DNA of 64,000 nt from Catenaria anguillulae PL171 (lineage: Eukaryota; Blastocladiomycota; Blastocladiomycetes; Blastocladiales; Catenariaceae). A program made the translations under genes and the position numbers. The stretch spans positions 101,937 through 165,936 of the forward strand of contig MCFL01000053.1 of assembly GCA_002102555.1 (NCBI GenBank), read 5' to 3'. The notes beneath the pieces are model-generated. The model was not told where the DNA came from. It did no database searches and saw nothing but the letters and a program-made list of their open reading frames with translations. The stretch's first letter is position 1, and every line of letters starts with the position of its first letter. Shown here in pieces: positions 1-11,551 of the stretch.

Positions 1-658
1 AGATACGGGTAGACTGACTTTGAGCATGGTTGATGGCGCCCTCAGGCGCGACTGGCAGGGCGAGCATGCTACGGGCATGTGATTGAGGCCATGGGACGGC
101 TGTCGTGGGCGAGCATGCCCGTCGCGCATGGCCGTGGCCGTGTGCTGGTTGAAGGCAACGGGACGCGCGGGCGTGACGTGAGGAGTCTGGGATGCATGAC
201 GGACCACGATTGTGAGTATTGAATCAATGGGGATTGTGCGGCCTGAGCCCTGAAAGTGAAAGCGGGGCAACCGCAGCCAAACTGGCCCGATTCAGAACAA
301 TGAGTGAGACAACTCGCTGTCGGCCTCTGAGCTGCTGCCATTCCACGCGTCCAGCAGCACGTGATCTCCGCGTTGAACGGCCTGCACTCAGACAGTTAAC
401 ATTGAACATTTGCGATTAACCTCGTAATACGAACGCAATATCGACTGTGAGTCCCTTCAACTCACGGCAACACTTGCCCCCACCGATATTTCAGACCGGC
501 AGTGCCGCCTTGCGCCTCAATTACCTCGTCGCTTGCACCGCCGCCACCGTCACGCTCTTGCTCTCCTGCTGCCAACTGCAACTTTCTTTACGCGTGCCTT
601 CTGCCGCCTGCAGAACATCGCTTCCAGCAAGCAATTTCACCTCATCATCTGCGCCATC
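1..658. other. 5' flank without a supported gene
   Basis: Only short open frames with no recognisable protein signal are present. The stretch most likely holds the promoter and 5' UTR of the OFD1-like gene that starts at 659. Confidence 0.5.
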
Positions 659-3229
659 ATGTCTTCGGCCAATTCCGCCGCAGCACTCCATGGCAAACCG
701 CCCTCCCCGGGCCCACCGCCCGCTGCTACACCCGGATCCATGACACAGGCCGACCTTCGATCTGCCCTGCAATCCCAGCTGCGCGCCTCTGGAGTCGCCG
801 ACGAGCTCAAGGCGCAACTCCGCGCCAAAATAATTCATCATCTCAACGGACCCGCTGGCCTGTCGTCCGCTACACCGTCGCGCTGTGCCGTGACCGCCGC
901 TTCAGGAGCCGCGCCTTTATCTGCAGCAGCTGATCTCGCCACCAACAACCTTGTCCATACCGTCGCAAACGCGCTGGTCGCCGATTACCTCGCTGCTCAT
1001 GACCTCAATTACACACTCTCCGTGTACCTCCCGGAAACAACGCAGGCTCAGGTAAGCTTTTCCCCATGCCCATTCAATGGCAAACTGTGTGACTAAAGCT
1101 GCACCAATGTTCATTTTCCCGTAGCCACCGTCCATGGATGTTGCCGAGCTACAGGAGTTGCTTCACTTGTCCTTTGACGGTTGCAACGCTTCAAGATCAC
1201 TTGTACAACATTTTTTTCCTCTCCACATGTTCATGTCACCTTTGTGACCAACACATTTTTCTACTTTTCGCAGGTTTCCGAGATCCAAAAGGCAGCTACG
1301 CAATCATCGTGTACGCCCCGCCCCGTCGCCTTTTGCTAGCCTCTCGCAAACTTACCCGCAAACTTACCGATATCATCTCTTCCTCGTTCCACCTAATCAG
1401 CCATCCTCGAGGGACTGGTTCGCGGCATTCGCATCCTCGACGTACACACAGCCACCCAACAAACGCAAACAGATTCAACCGACACGGAACGCACCCGTAC
1501 GCCCGACCTCTTTCCATTTTTGCGCGTTTTGTCGGATACCCTGACAGTGTCCATGTTTGGGCCATGGGCCACTCTAGTCCGCGAATACTCGCAACTCGTC
1601 GAACGCGAGCGTGACGAAAAGCGCAAAGCCCTCCTCGACCAAGCTCGCAAGCACGACCTCATGGTTGAAGACCGAGTCGCTCGTGAGTTGGAGCAAAAGG
1701 TACTTGCTGCACATGAGCTAGCTTCTTCCCCAAGTTTACACAGCATATCTAACACTGCCTGTCGAAACACCTCAGCTCGAGGCATTCCGCGCTACTGAGC
1801 TCAAGCGCTTGCAGGTCGAAGCCCGCGAGTCGGTCCTCAGCAAGTTGGAGGACGCCCGCGAAGCTGCCGAACGCAAGCACGAGGCCGCCACCGACAAGTT
1901 GCGGAATGAAATCCACGAGCTGCAAACCCGCATGCGGGCCCGTGAATCGGTCCGTGTACTCATGGCGAGTTTTTCATTGGCGCATGCCTGGCTCACCTTT
2001 CACCATGTCGCTGCAATCAGGATTTGGAAACCCAACTCGCCGATCTTCGCTCAAGACTTGCACGCGAGACCAAGACTGCGCAGACCAGGGACGATGCCGC
2101 GCGTGCGCAGCACCAAGTCCAGCTACAAGCCAAGGTCGTTGAAAACGATGCCTTGGTCCGCCAAATCGCTGACCTCAAGCGCCAGGTGGCGCAGCTGACA
2201 GCAGAGCGCGATCAGAGCGATGATCGGGTCGAGCGAGAGGTTGCAGCGTATGTTCTTCCCGTTTTCGCCCTTGTGCCTGTGATTGGTGTGAGGGCTGACG
2301 CCATGACCAAATTTCTCGCAGTGCACGCAACGAAGTCCAGCGTGAGCAAGCCGAGTTTCTCAACAATCTCAAACTCCAGGAAGCCAAATTGCAAGGTACG
2401 AGTGAACTTGCTTCCCTCTATTCCATACAAAGCATTCCTGCTTACTCCATGCATTCTGCTATCATTCAGCCGAGCAACAAGTTCTCGACGAGCGCCGCCG
2501 CCAAGTTGACCGCCATCTCCGCGAAGAAGAGGAGCTCAAGCGCGAGCTCGCCGCAACGCGGCGCCAACTTGAGCAAGCACAGGCAAAACTCGCATCTAGC
2601 TCCGCATCAAAGGTTGCAACGGCGACTATCGGCAACGGCTCTGGGGTACGCTTTCCACTCTATTCTCCCTTTCGTTGTCCTTTTTTTAAGACTCACCTCT
2701 GTTGCTTGACCCTCATATGAAGGCAACGGATGCATCTGATTCCGCCATTCAACGCGAAATTAGCAAGCTCCGCGCCAAACTCGATGAGACGGTGAGCCGG
2801 TTGCAGTCGTCGACGACCTCGGAGCAGGTCCAAATGCTCAAAATGTCGGAGCAAAAATGGCAGAATGAGTGCCAAGGTCTCATTTCGCGGCTGGAACGTG
2901 AGGTGCGTGTCTCGTTCCAATTCCACGAGCAAGACCTAGACTCACGACCCCTTCTTTTCATGACTGATGTAGTACCGCCGCAGCGAGGACCTCGAGCGTC
3001 AGCTCATGCTTGCCAAGAACGCAAAGCAGGATCTCAAGATGGAAGTGATGCACTTGCGCGTTTTGCTTCATCAACGTACGCTCCACCATTCATCCATGGC
3101 TTGATCGCTTCCATCTGCTGACTTGATGCATGTACTTTCGCAATAGTTTCATCTGGCGCGGCAGGGCGCACTGGCCAATCTGCTGCACAGGGCGATACCA
3201 CGACCGAGGTCCGCTTCATTGCTCCGTAA
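659..3229 (+). CDS. OFD1: OFD1-like LisH/coiled-coil centriolar (basal body) protein
   Basis: In animals OFD1 acts at distal centrioles and centriolar satellites and is needed for cilia. The N-terminus reads like OFD1: a helix with DELKAQLRAKIIHHLN, then a LisH motif NALVADYLAAHDLNYTLSVY, then exon 2 (1125-1202) with MDVAELQELLHLSF, matching the OFD1 order. The rest is Arg/Glu/Lys/Gln-rich heptad coiled coil. About eleven exons are visible: 659-1051, 1125-1202, 1274-1310, 1401-1699, from 1776, from about 2027 to 2247, from about 2322, from about 2470, from 2722, from about 2973, and 3146-3229, which ends ...VRFIAP-stop. Introns are 60-100 bp with GTA/GTG donors, and phases agree where checked. 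ATG 659 was chosen over an in-frame ATG at 533 because the conserved part starts soon after it. Retention of this gene implies a flagellated life stage. Confidence 0.8.
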
Positions 3230-3312
3230 TTGCGTTTTTGAACTCTAGTGGCTCACGCTCGACCTTTTTTTTCTCATCGATCCAGTCCTTTTTGCGATTC
3301 CTTCCCGACCCC

Positions 3313-5268
3313 ATGATCTCCACCCTCACCACTGCCACGACTACAACCTCCTCGCCCCCACGCCACCTGAGCCGCAGAGGCCGGCGTTCCAGCTCGCGCG
3401 ACTCTGCCACTGGCCGCTCCAAGCACAGCAACGCCGACAGCTCGGCCATCTACAGCCCGACGGGAACGTCCGAGGACGAAGGCAACGGCGCAGACTTTTC
3501 GCCAACCAGCCGCGAAAGTCTCATCAGCGACATCTCTTCGGCCGAACTACGCATCCTGCGCCATCACAAGGCCAATGACATGGGAATCGCGCACGCTGCC
3601 GGGCGGTCGTCGCGCGATTCGCTCGTGCAGTTCCCCGCTGTGGATGGTGAGGCACAGCATCCACACCCCATGCGTCGTCGGATGAGCGATTCGGCGTCAC
3701 CCGTGCCCGGGGGCGCCGACCACGAGCACTCGAGGCGGTCGCTCAGCAACAAGCGCAGCAGCGCGTCGGTCGTGATTCTTCACGAGCCCGTCATCATTGG
3801 CAACGCCCCTGAACGTGCCGCATCGCCCGACCGGTCCGCCGGTGACTCGGTCCCATACGATTTGTCTGCGTCCGAGCGCAAGATTCTGTCGCGGCGAGCG
3901 TCGCGGGACCACTTGGCATCCATAAGCCCGACGCCGAGCACGCATGCAAGCCACAGCATCATTGACGATGCGGTGGTCGGGCTTGGACTCTCGGGTGCGG
4001 CGGCTTCGCCCCTGCCGGTCCCATTGCCGGAACTCACCACCATAGGTGACAATGGTGAGCACGTCCCACACGACTTGTCTAATTCGGAAATCAAGATTTT
4101 GCAACGTCGGGCGTCGTCGCGGGAGCTCGGGCTGGATGTTGGCGATGTCACGCCGACAGGCTCAAGGTCGCCCGTGGTGTTTGACGAGACGATACACGTG
4201 AATGGCGAAAAGCACCCGTCGACCACGCACTTGGTGCGCACAAAGTCGTCCGAGTCGGTGATTTCCGACCTTTCCAACGCCGAGCTGCGCTTACTTCAAG
4301 AGAATGCCGCGCCTGGATATTCCAAGCCGTTGGCCGATGTCGATGCCGTCCCGCGTCGCGTGCACATGTCCAAAGAATCGCTTGTGAGCGACTTGTCGCA
4401 CACGGAAAAGAAGTTGCTGGTCAAGGCAGGCAGTCATTCTGCGCGGTCGAGCATGGACGATTTAATGAGCAATCACGGGTCCGTTGCTTCGAGTAGCCGG
4501 CCATCGCAGAGCGGCGGCGAGTTGCACGGACATGGCGCTGCCGGGCACGAGCGCAAGGTGGTGATTCTTGCGCGGGATTTGGAGGTGGAGGCCGCCGATT
4601 CGATCCCGACGGGCGCTTCGCGCGAGTCGTTATCGTCGAGTTTGGGTGCCAGGCATGTTGCGTTTTCGACGACGGATGAGGAGCACGAAGTGGATACCGA
4701 GGGAGCCATTCGCAAGGTGGCATTTGGGGCATCCAAGGAACATGTTGTGGATACCAGGGATCCCGAGGAAGAAACCGAGGCGGCGAATCGGCCGCGGGTG
4801 GTGTCGTTTGAAGAGGGCATTTCGTCGCCTGCACAAGACCACGCCAGCGTCACCACTCCAATGCGGCAGTCGCCGTCGCCCATTCCCGCCGTGGGCGCCC
4901 ATGCAGGTGCGCCCTCGGGCTCGTCATCGTCTGCCAAGGCAAGCTCACTCGTCCCGCCGCCGCTTAATGTGACGGGACCAGTGACGGCGGCAACACATGT
5001 GCCGCAGCCCGAGTCACCTTTGCCATCGCCCAAGATTGAGCCCAAGCCTGCCGATACATTGGAGGCCAAGGCACAGGCCATTGCCACCGCCAACCCTCAG
5101 CTGCTCCTGTACATGAGCAAGGCGGCGGCGGCGGCGGCGGCGTCGGGCGGTGCAACTTCACCAAAGCCGGCTGCCCCCGAGCCAAGTGAGGATTCGAGTG
5201 ACTTTGGTGCGGGTGACACGATAAGCGCGGCATCGGGAACCACCGCGACGGGAACATCGTCAAAATGA
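3313..5268 (+). CDS. Ser-rich protein with repeated DLSxxExKIL motifs and RRxS sites
   Basis: One uninterrupted frame of about 651 residues that I do not recognise as a known family. It contains at least five imperfect copies of a short module: SLISDISSAELRIL, VPYDLSASERKILSRRAS, VPHDLSNSEIKILQRRAS, SVISDLSNAELRLL and SLVSDLSHTEKKLL. Several copies carry a basophilic-kinase consensus (RRAS, RRMS, RRSLS). The rest is disordered and rich in Ser, Pro and Ala, with an alanine run near residue 610. There is no signal peptide or membrane segment. ATG 3313 was chosen because an in-frame upstream extension overlaps the last exon of the OFD1-like gene. Only 83 bp separate the two genes. A scaffold or docking protein regulated by phosphorylation is an inference. 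Confidence 0.7.
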   Translation: MISTLTTATTTTSSPPRHLSRRGRRSSSRDSATGRSKHSNADSSAIYSPTGTSEDEGNGADFSPTSRESLISDISSAELRILRHHKANDMGIAHAAGRSSRDSLVQFPAVDGEAQHPHPMRRRMSDSASPVPGGADHEHSRRSLSNKRSSASVVILHEPVIIGNAPERAASPDRSAGDSVPYDLSASERKILSRRASRDHLASISPTPSTHASHSIIDDAVVGLGLSGAAASPLPVPLPELTTIGDNGEHVPHDLSNSEIKILQRRASSRELGLDVGDVTPTGSRSPVVFDETIHVNGEKHPSTTHLVRTKSSESVISDLSNAELRLLQENAAPGYSKPLADVDAVPRRVHMSKESLVSDLSHTEKKLLVKAGSHSARSSMDDLMSNHGSVASSSRPSQSGGELHGHGAAGHERKVVILARDLEVEAADSIPTGASRESLSSSLGARHVAFSTTDEEHEVDTEGAIRKVAFGASKEHVVDTRDPEEETEAANRPRVVSFEEGISSPAQDHASVTTPMRQSPSPIPAVGAHAGAPSGSSSSAKASSLVPPPLNVTGPVTAATHVPQPESPLPSPKIEPKPADTLEAKAQAIATANPQLLLYMSKAAAAAAASGGATSPKPAAPEPSEDSSDFGAGDTISAASGTTATGTSSK

Positions 5269-5653
5269 TGAGGCTTTTGGCTTCTCTTCTCCCATTCGAT
5301 GTGCTTTCCCGTCTACACTCCTTTTTTGTTGTTGCAGTGCTCCTCTCCCTTGCCCAGTTTTTTTCCCTTTCGTGATCGATATTGCTTTTCCATTTTGATA
5401 TACGGCTGGGGTTATGTCAATGAGGATTCATGTTCAGATATTATATGGCCACACAAACATTTGGCCAACGGAACAAGCGACAACAAGGTAAACAGCAGTC
5501 GAAGAGGCGATCGAGCAATAAATACGCAAAGTTGGCACAATGCCGAAATGATGCAAACATGTACAAGTTGATGGCACGAAGAGGTTGACCCTCCTCTTCA
5601 GTTTGCTCCGAGTCTCCATCAGTCACTTCATTTCTCTCTCTTGTTGGTCTCGG
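5269..5653. other. 3' intergenic region between convergent genes
   Basis: Moderately T-rich, holding the 3' ends of the repeat-protein gene (plus) and the small multi-exon gene (minus). No further gene is seen. Confidence 0.5.
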
Positions 5654-6827
5654 CTAATGATCCAAGCCATCATGTCGAGGACGCTTTTGCAGCCATGGCG
5701 GCTGTACTGTTCCTTTGGTTGCCAATGACGATACCGACATTGGTGGCGCCGGTTGCGAACGAGCAAAGTGTGCAGACTCGAATACGTGCGCCCAACCACT
5801 GTCCCGACGGCCAGATGTGCTCATGCAGTTGACCAGTTGCAGCGGGTCCGTCAGCTTGTCGTTCGCGCCCTTGGCACCATCGGCGTCGTCCTCATCTGCG
5901 TTGCCGGCCGTACACACGATTGACTCCACCGCCGGGGGCTCCTTTCGGGCCGACGCCCAGGTCACATCTGATTGGCCCCACGTCAGAATGTTACCGTGGT
6001 CTCGTGCAGCACGGTGTTGGTGTGAGTGGACCTTGGTAGGTTTGGCCTCCTGCTCGAGAATAGCCCTACCTTGCGCTTGCGTTGTTGTCTCCATTTGCGG
6101 CGCTTGGCCGGACCTATGTGCATGGCCATGTCAGTGAGTTCATGTATCAACAGTCTTGGACAGCATGACGTCCGTGTACGTACTCGTTGGACCAGGCCAG
6201 CGCCAACTTGGTTTCTTTCCCAGTCCAATCCGCGTCAACCTTGACTCCAAAGACGTTGTTCTTTTCAAAGCGATCATAATTGCGAGACGTTTGTACACCT
6301 ATGAAAAGGAAGAAACAACTTAGTTTCAGGGACTGTTCCTATCGGGGCATTGGCGCCTACATACCGGGCGGAGGAGGAGATTGAGCCCGCTTGTTGCGGA
6401 TGTCATGCTCATAGACAAACAGCTCCTTGATATCAACGTCGCCTGTGGAACTCAACAAATGCTTTTGGAGTTAGGCATGAGATGTTTGGAAAGGTGCATA
6501 GCCGTCCATGCTTTTTGGAGTCGGACGGCCAAAGCGCGAAAGAGGGTCCGGGATGAGCTTGATCAACTCGGATGTGCGGACACTGGTTGCAGCTGCGTGA
6601 AAACGAATGACACATCAGAGCAGTAATCACGAAACATGCGCGACAATTTTTATCATACCCAGTGGTCTTCTTGTGCGATAAAGCTTCAAATCACGTCTCT
6701 CTTGGGCTTCCCCTAGTAGTTCGTTTGGAACTGGAGGGTGAATCGCGTCCGCAACTGATGCGCGGACTTGGGGCAGGCGGTGGTGGCTCATTCTATTGAT
6801 ATCTGCAGACATTGATATGGATGGCAT
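5654..6827 (-). CDS. Unrecognised small multi-exon protein (possible flagella-associated)
   Basis: Five exons on the minus strand join with consistent phases. The first starts at 6827 (MPSISMSADINRM). The second contains SELIKLIPDPLSRFG, then an intron with a CTAAC branch site. The third contains DVDIKELFVYEHDIRNK, the fourth a segment with SRNYDRFEKNNVFGVK, and the last a long segment ending PRHDGLDH-stop at 5654. The predicted protein is about 275 residues, soluble, with no signal peptide or membrane segment. The RNYD..E.N.FGV stretch faintly recalls sequence patterns in microtubule-inner proteins such as EFHB. That resemblance is from memory and weak. Position near the OFD1-like gene is suggestive only. 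The exon structure is better supported than any function. Confidence 0.55.
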
Positions 6828-7449
6828 TTTCAACCTTCTCGGAATCTATTGCAAAAGGTCGCGGTGGAAAGTGTGGAACCTGAGCTGCATGGAGGGTTGA
6901 ACCGTCCCACTGATCATGAGCATGTTCGCATTTCATGCACTGCTACCTATGTGCAAAAGCCCATTTCGGGACATCCAGCTCAGAGTGCTTGCCACGAAAG
7001 CCAGGAGCACTCAATGCCTGTCTTTGAGTTATGCCTCCGCCCAGCTTTTATGGAATCTGATTCCGCTTGGCTCCCTCTTCAACACGACAAAAAGCTGGTG
7101 TGCAAAGTCAGACAGTAGGCAGTATGGTCGCATGAACTGGCGTAAAATGCAAGGGCTATAACCACAGATAGGAATGAAATAAAAACAAAGGGCAACAACG
7201 GATTCGCAATCGAGTCCACGGTCAACAGTAAACATAAACAAACTAAGGTGGGGTATTACACGCACGGAGACGGATACAAGAATTCAACAAGAAGTCGCAA
7301 GGGAATACATACAAGAGGACGTGTGGGCTTGGCTGCAACGAGACCCACGGCGGCAAACACACGTGCAAACGGTATTGATGAGAACCGACACCCATCAACT
7401 CGCAAAGTGCAGTGGCGGACATCAAATTCGGGCATTACCCAGCCACGTG
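6828..7449. other. Intergenic region, no gene seen
   Basis: Holds the upstream region of the small minus-strand gene and the 3' UTR of the cation ATPase. Open frames here are short and lack conserved features. Confidence 0.45.
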
Positions 7450-10400
7450 CTATACGAGAGTCGCATTGGCAGACTTTGCCGCCACCTCTGTCTCGGTCTC
7501 GTCCTCGGCATCCACCTCGACCTCATCCGCAACCACTTGGTACTCCATGCCATGGCCAACCGCCAATACGCGTTCCTTGGGCAATACGCGACGCTTGATA
7601 AACTTGTACAACTCGGAAAACATCATGAAAACGACCATGCACGCTGCAATGTAGCCCCACTCGTACGTGAAGTTGGTATGGTAAAAGACCTTATGGTTGA
7701 CGTACGGAATGTACGGCAACGGGACAATCATGACGGCGCCGAGGACAATGGCCCAAAGCAACACCTTGGCCTCGGCCCAGTTGTAGTAGAAGAGCGACCG
7801 GCGCGGGAAGCGGCAGTTGATACCGTGGACGAGCAAGAGCATGCACAAGTTGACAAAGCCGACACCACGGGCACGGTACGCAACGTCACACTCGTCCGTG
7901 TACACCTTGTTGCAGTTGGCACCGTTGAGCGGAATGACCTGGTTGAGGGGCACATCGGCGTGGACAAAGGCGACGAGGCAAAACACGAGCAAGGTCAATC
8001 CACCCATGAATCCACCAAGGATACCAGTATCAGCAATAAACTCCTTGGTAAACACGCCGCCCGCGCGCGGCTTGACACGCATCAGCTTGGCGCTGGCGGG
8101 CTCCATGGCGAGGGCGAGGGCAATCGGTGACGACGTCACCAAGTTCAACCATAGGATCTGGATCGCAGACATGGGGAAGATGGGTTGACCAAGGCCGTCA
8201 TGGAAGACAAGACCAATGATCAATGCAACCACCTCGGACACGTTACCCGAAAGCAAGTGTCCCGTGAACTTGGTGATATTTGCAAAGATGCGGCGACCCT
8301 GCGCGATGGCCGAGACAATGGTGGCAAAGTTGTCGTCGGTGAGCGTGATGGAGGAGGCTTGCTTGGTGACATCGGCGCCACCTTGACCCATGGCAATACC
8401 AACGTCGGCAAAAGCAATGGCGGGAGCGTCGTTCACACCATCACCAGTCATGGCGACGTAGCAGCCGCGGCGGTGAAGGGCGGAAATCATCTTGACCTTG
8501 GTCTCGGGCGAGCAACGGGCAATCACGAGCGGGAGGTTGGGCAGGGCGTCGAGCTCGTCCTCGGACAACGGGTCGAACTGCATCGACGTCATCACGAGAG
8601 ACTTCTCGGCCGCGGTACCGGGCAAAGCAGAGGGAGGCAAGATGCCGATTTGGCGGGCAACTAGATTAAGAAATTAACACATTTCACGTTAGCAAATGGT
8701 CTGGGCAGTCCAGAAATGACGAGAAAACAGCGAAAAAAAAAAAAACGGACTTGCTGCGGCCGTGGCATGATGGTCGCCAGTAATCATGTGCACCTTGATG
8801 CCGGCCTGATGGCAAGCGGCAATGGCGCCAGGGGTTTCCTCGCGGGGCGGATCTTGGATTCCAATCAAACCGATGAGCACCAAATCACGCTCGTTGGCGT
8901 CGCGCTGGTCGGCGTCTTGGAGTTGGACAAGCAGATCGGACGTGGCCTCGGGCCCGGGCACGCGACGCATGGCGACACAAAGCACTCGCAAACCTTGGGT
9001 GGCCATGGAGAGGGCCTTTTCTTGGACGGTGATGTCGGCATACTCTTGGGTCATGGGCAAAACTGTGGACCCGTCGGAGGCGAGGTAGCTGACACACCGG
9101 GGCAAGACCGACTCGAGGGCACCCTTAGTGTACATGACGAGGTCATGGCCCTTGCCGAGCGTGAGCTCACGGAAAACGACCGACATGCGCTTGATGTTGG
9201 AGTCAAAGGGGTACTCGGCAAAGAACTGGTGCGACTTGCCAACGAGCTGGTCCTTGGTGTAGCCGTGGCGGGTGGCGACGACGGCGAGGGCGATTTCGGT
9301 CGTGTCACCGGCGCCTTCAAACATGTTCGTGTCCGCGTTGAGCGTCACCGAGCAAGTGTTGCAGAGGCCGCAAAGCTCAAGGAACGGCCGAAGCGTCTCC
9401 ATGGCCAACCCAGTGATGGAACCCTCCTTATTGAACGAGCCGCTGACCTTGACATCTGTGCCAAACAACCACGCCGTGACCATAGACATGCGACCCTCTG
9501 TGAGAGTACCGGTCTTGTCGGAGCAAATGTTGGTCACCATGCCGAGCGCCTCGAGCGACACAAGCTTGCGCACAATGGCCTTTTGCTTGGCCATGGTCGA
9601 GACGCCCAAGGCCATGGCGACGGTGGTCACGGCGGGCAACCCCTCGGGCAAAATGGCCACGGCGGTTGCAATCGCGTACAACAACACTTGCGTGTCGTCG
9701 AAACGCCAATTGTTGACCCAAAACACAACGATGCCCAAACCGACGGCAATCACGAAACACATGAGCATGAAGTTGCGCATGGTGCGTTCGAGCGGGGTGA
9801 GGGTGTTCTTGTTGGCGCCGGCTTGCACGGCCTCGGCAATCTTGCCAATCTCGGTGTTGATGCCCGTGCCCACAACAATGCCACGACCACGACCGTACGC
9901 GATGACGGTCGACTTGAACGCCAAGTTCTTGCGGTCGCCAAGGGGACTCGGCTCCACAATCGCATCCGTCACCTTGCGAATGGCCATGGGCTCGCCCGTG
10001 AGCAGCGCCTCGTTGGCCTGCAGGTTGATCGTCTCAAACAAGCGCAAATCCGCGGGAACGTGGTCGCCCTCCTCGAGCTGCACAATGTCGCCAGGGACAA
10101 GTTCCGAAGCCTCGACTTGCACGAGCTCGCCGTCGCGGTACACGGCCGCCGTGTCGGCCGTCAACTTGCGGAGCGCGTCCATGGTGCGCTCTGACTTGTA
10201 CTCTTGGCGGAATGACAAGTATGAATTGGTGATGATGATGACCATCAACACCGTCGACTTGACGGGGTCACCGGCAATAGCCGCAATGAGGAAGGCAATG
10301 AACAAACGGCGTTCATGGAGTTGAAGACCGAGTTGGCGAGCACCTTGAGCGCAGATGGGCCAGAGTGGTCGCCAAATTGGTTGGGACCGTACTCGGCAAA

Positions 10401-10688
10401 GCGACGGGCGGCTTCGTCCGAAGACAGACCGTGGGTCAGATCTGAAAAAGATCATGGTCGTTTTCCGTTATTCACTGCACGTGCAATCATCAACCAGTAA
10501 AGGATGTGAGCAGAAAGACATGTGGGAGGAACGCGCACCAGTCTGAAGGTCAGTGACGACCCGTCAACATCGAGCAGGTAGTACTCGACCGCATCTTTGC
10601 CAGCACTGGTGGCAACGGGGGCCGACTTTTTGCGGATGGAAAAGCGGGAAAGAGTCGTCGAAATGGTCCTGGAGATCGGAAGAGTCAT
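7450..10688 (-). CDS. ENA: P-type IID (ENA-like) Na+/K+ exporting ATPase
   Basis: A plasma-membrane P-type pump that exports Na+ or K+. Three exons: 10688-10539, 10441-8751, 8660-7450. Visible landmarks are the actuator loop with LTGEP, the phosphorylation motif SDKTGTLTEG, nucleotide-binding-domain motifs, the hinge MTGDGVNDAPAI, and C-terminal membrane helices ending WGYIAACMVVFMMFSELYKF. The stretch NLPLVIARCSPETKVKMI and the C-terminal YIPYVNHKVF are typical of ENA pumps rather than SERCA or PMR1. Splice phases fit, for example ATAAA|IARQIGIL across the last intron. The reading frame slips by one base twice near the N-terminus, at about 10306 (before FIAFLIAAIAG) and about 10565 (giving RVVTDLQTDLTHG in the next frame). 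Both lie at short homopolymers. Everything downstream is intact, so an assembly indel is more likely than a pseudogene. Confidence 0.88.
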
Positions 10689-11551
10689 GCCAGGCGTGCA
10701 GTGTTGAATGGGTGCGAGAGTGGGCAAAAAGGGGCGAATGGGGATGAAGACTGATTTGAGGACGCAGGCGGCAGTATCAGGATAGAAAATGTTACTTGGA
10801 TTACTTGAGCAAGGACATGGACTTGTCACACTAAGATCGAGCGTAGGGGCACTTGGAAGGTGAGGCGGACCTAGCGAGAAGGTTCTGGACGGGGGGGGTG
10901 GTTCGGATTTAAGGCTTTTCCAGAAGCGGTCTATCGCCGTGCTCGATCGTCCTCGGCTCACACCGGAAGGGGCGCGAATCAGCCAGGAATATGCAGCGAA
11001 GCACCGAAGCGGCTTGTTCACCACGTGACTAGCTTCCATAGGTCCAGGCATGGTTCGGCAATCAGGATCGGCATCCAAAATCAACCCCAATAGAAGGTTG
11101 CGGCAAGATTCCCTGGCTTTGAAACCCGGCAAGAAACCAAGGAACTGAAGGAACCGCCCAGAATGTGGACTGCGACCTAAATCGGGACAGGCGGTGGCTT
11201 GCACACATGGGCTTGCAACATTGTGTAGATTTGTGCTGAGTCATGTCGAAAGTTATGGAAGTAATTCGGAATGTTCTGCGATCAAGGCCAGAAGTCAGGA
11301 GGTGCAGCAATGACGTACATACGATTTGACTTCTATCGCTCGCTTGCTTTCCGTCTATTGACAGTATGACCCACTCCCGGCAACCACCTCTAAAGATGAA
11401 CTTCCACCAGCTACTGCGGCTCTCCCACAGTTAAGGCGGTCATTGTTGGGCCAGCGCTCCACGTTGTCGCGAAGTGGAGCAGAACTTGCACCAAGTTCTT
11501 CGCCAGCAACCGTGAAGCCACCCACACCCATCGTCGACTGACTGGCATGGA
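10689..11551. other. Intergenic promoter region between divergent genes
   Basis: About 860 bp between the start of the ATPase (minus) and the ankyrin/RasGEF gene (plus). No conserved open frame was recognised. It probably carries both promoters. Confidence 0.45.

Noticed and set aside
8716-10194. Long plus-strand open frame of nearly 500 codons
   Set aside because: It lies opposite the ATPase exon. Its composition (His/Gly/Val/Arg-rich) is the mirror of conserved ATPase codons.
7450-10688. Calling the ATPase a pseudogene
   Set aside because: Only two homopolymer-linked slips near the start; every catalytic motif and the C-terminal helices are intact, and other essential genes show the same artefact.
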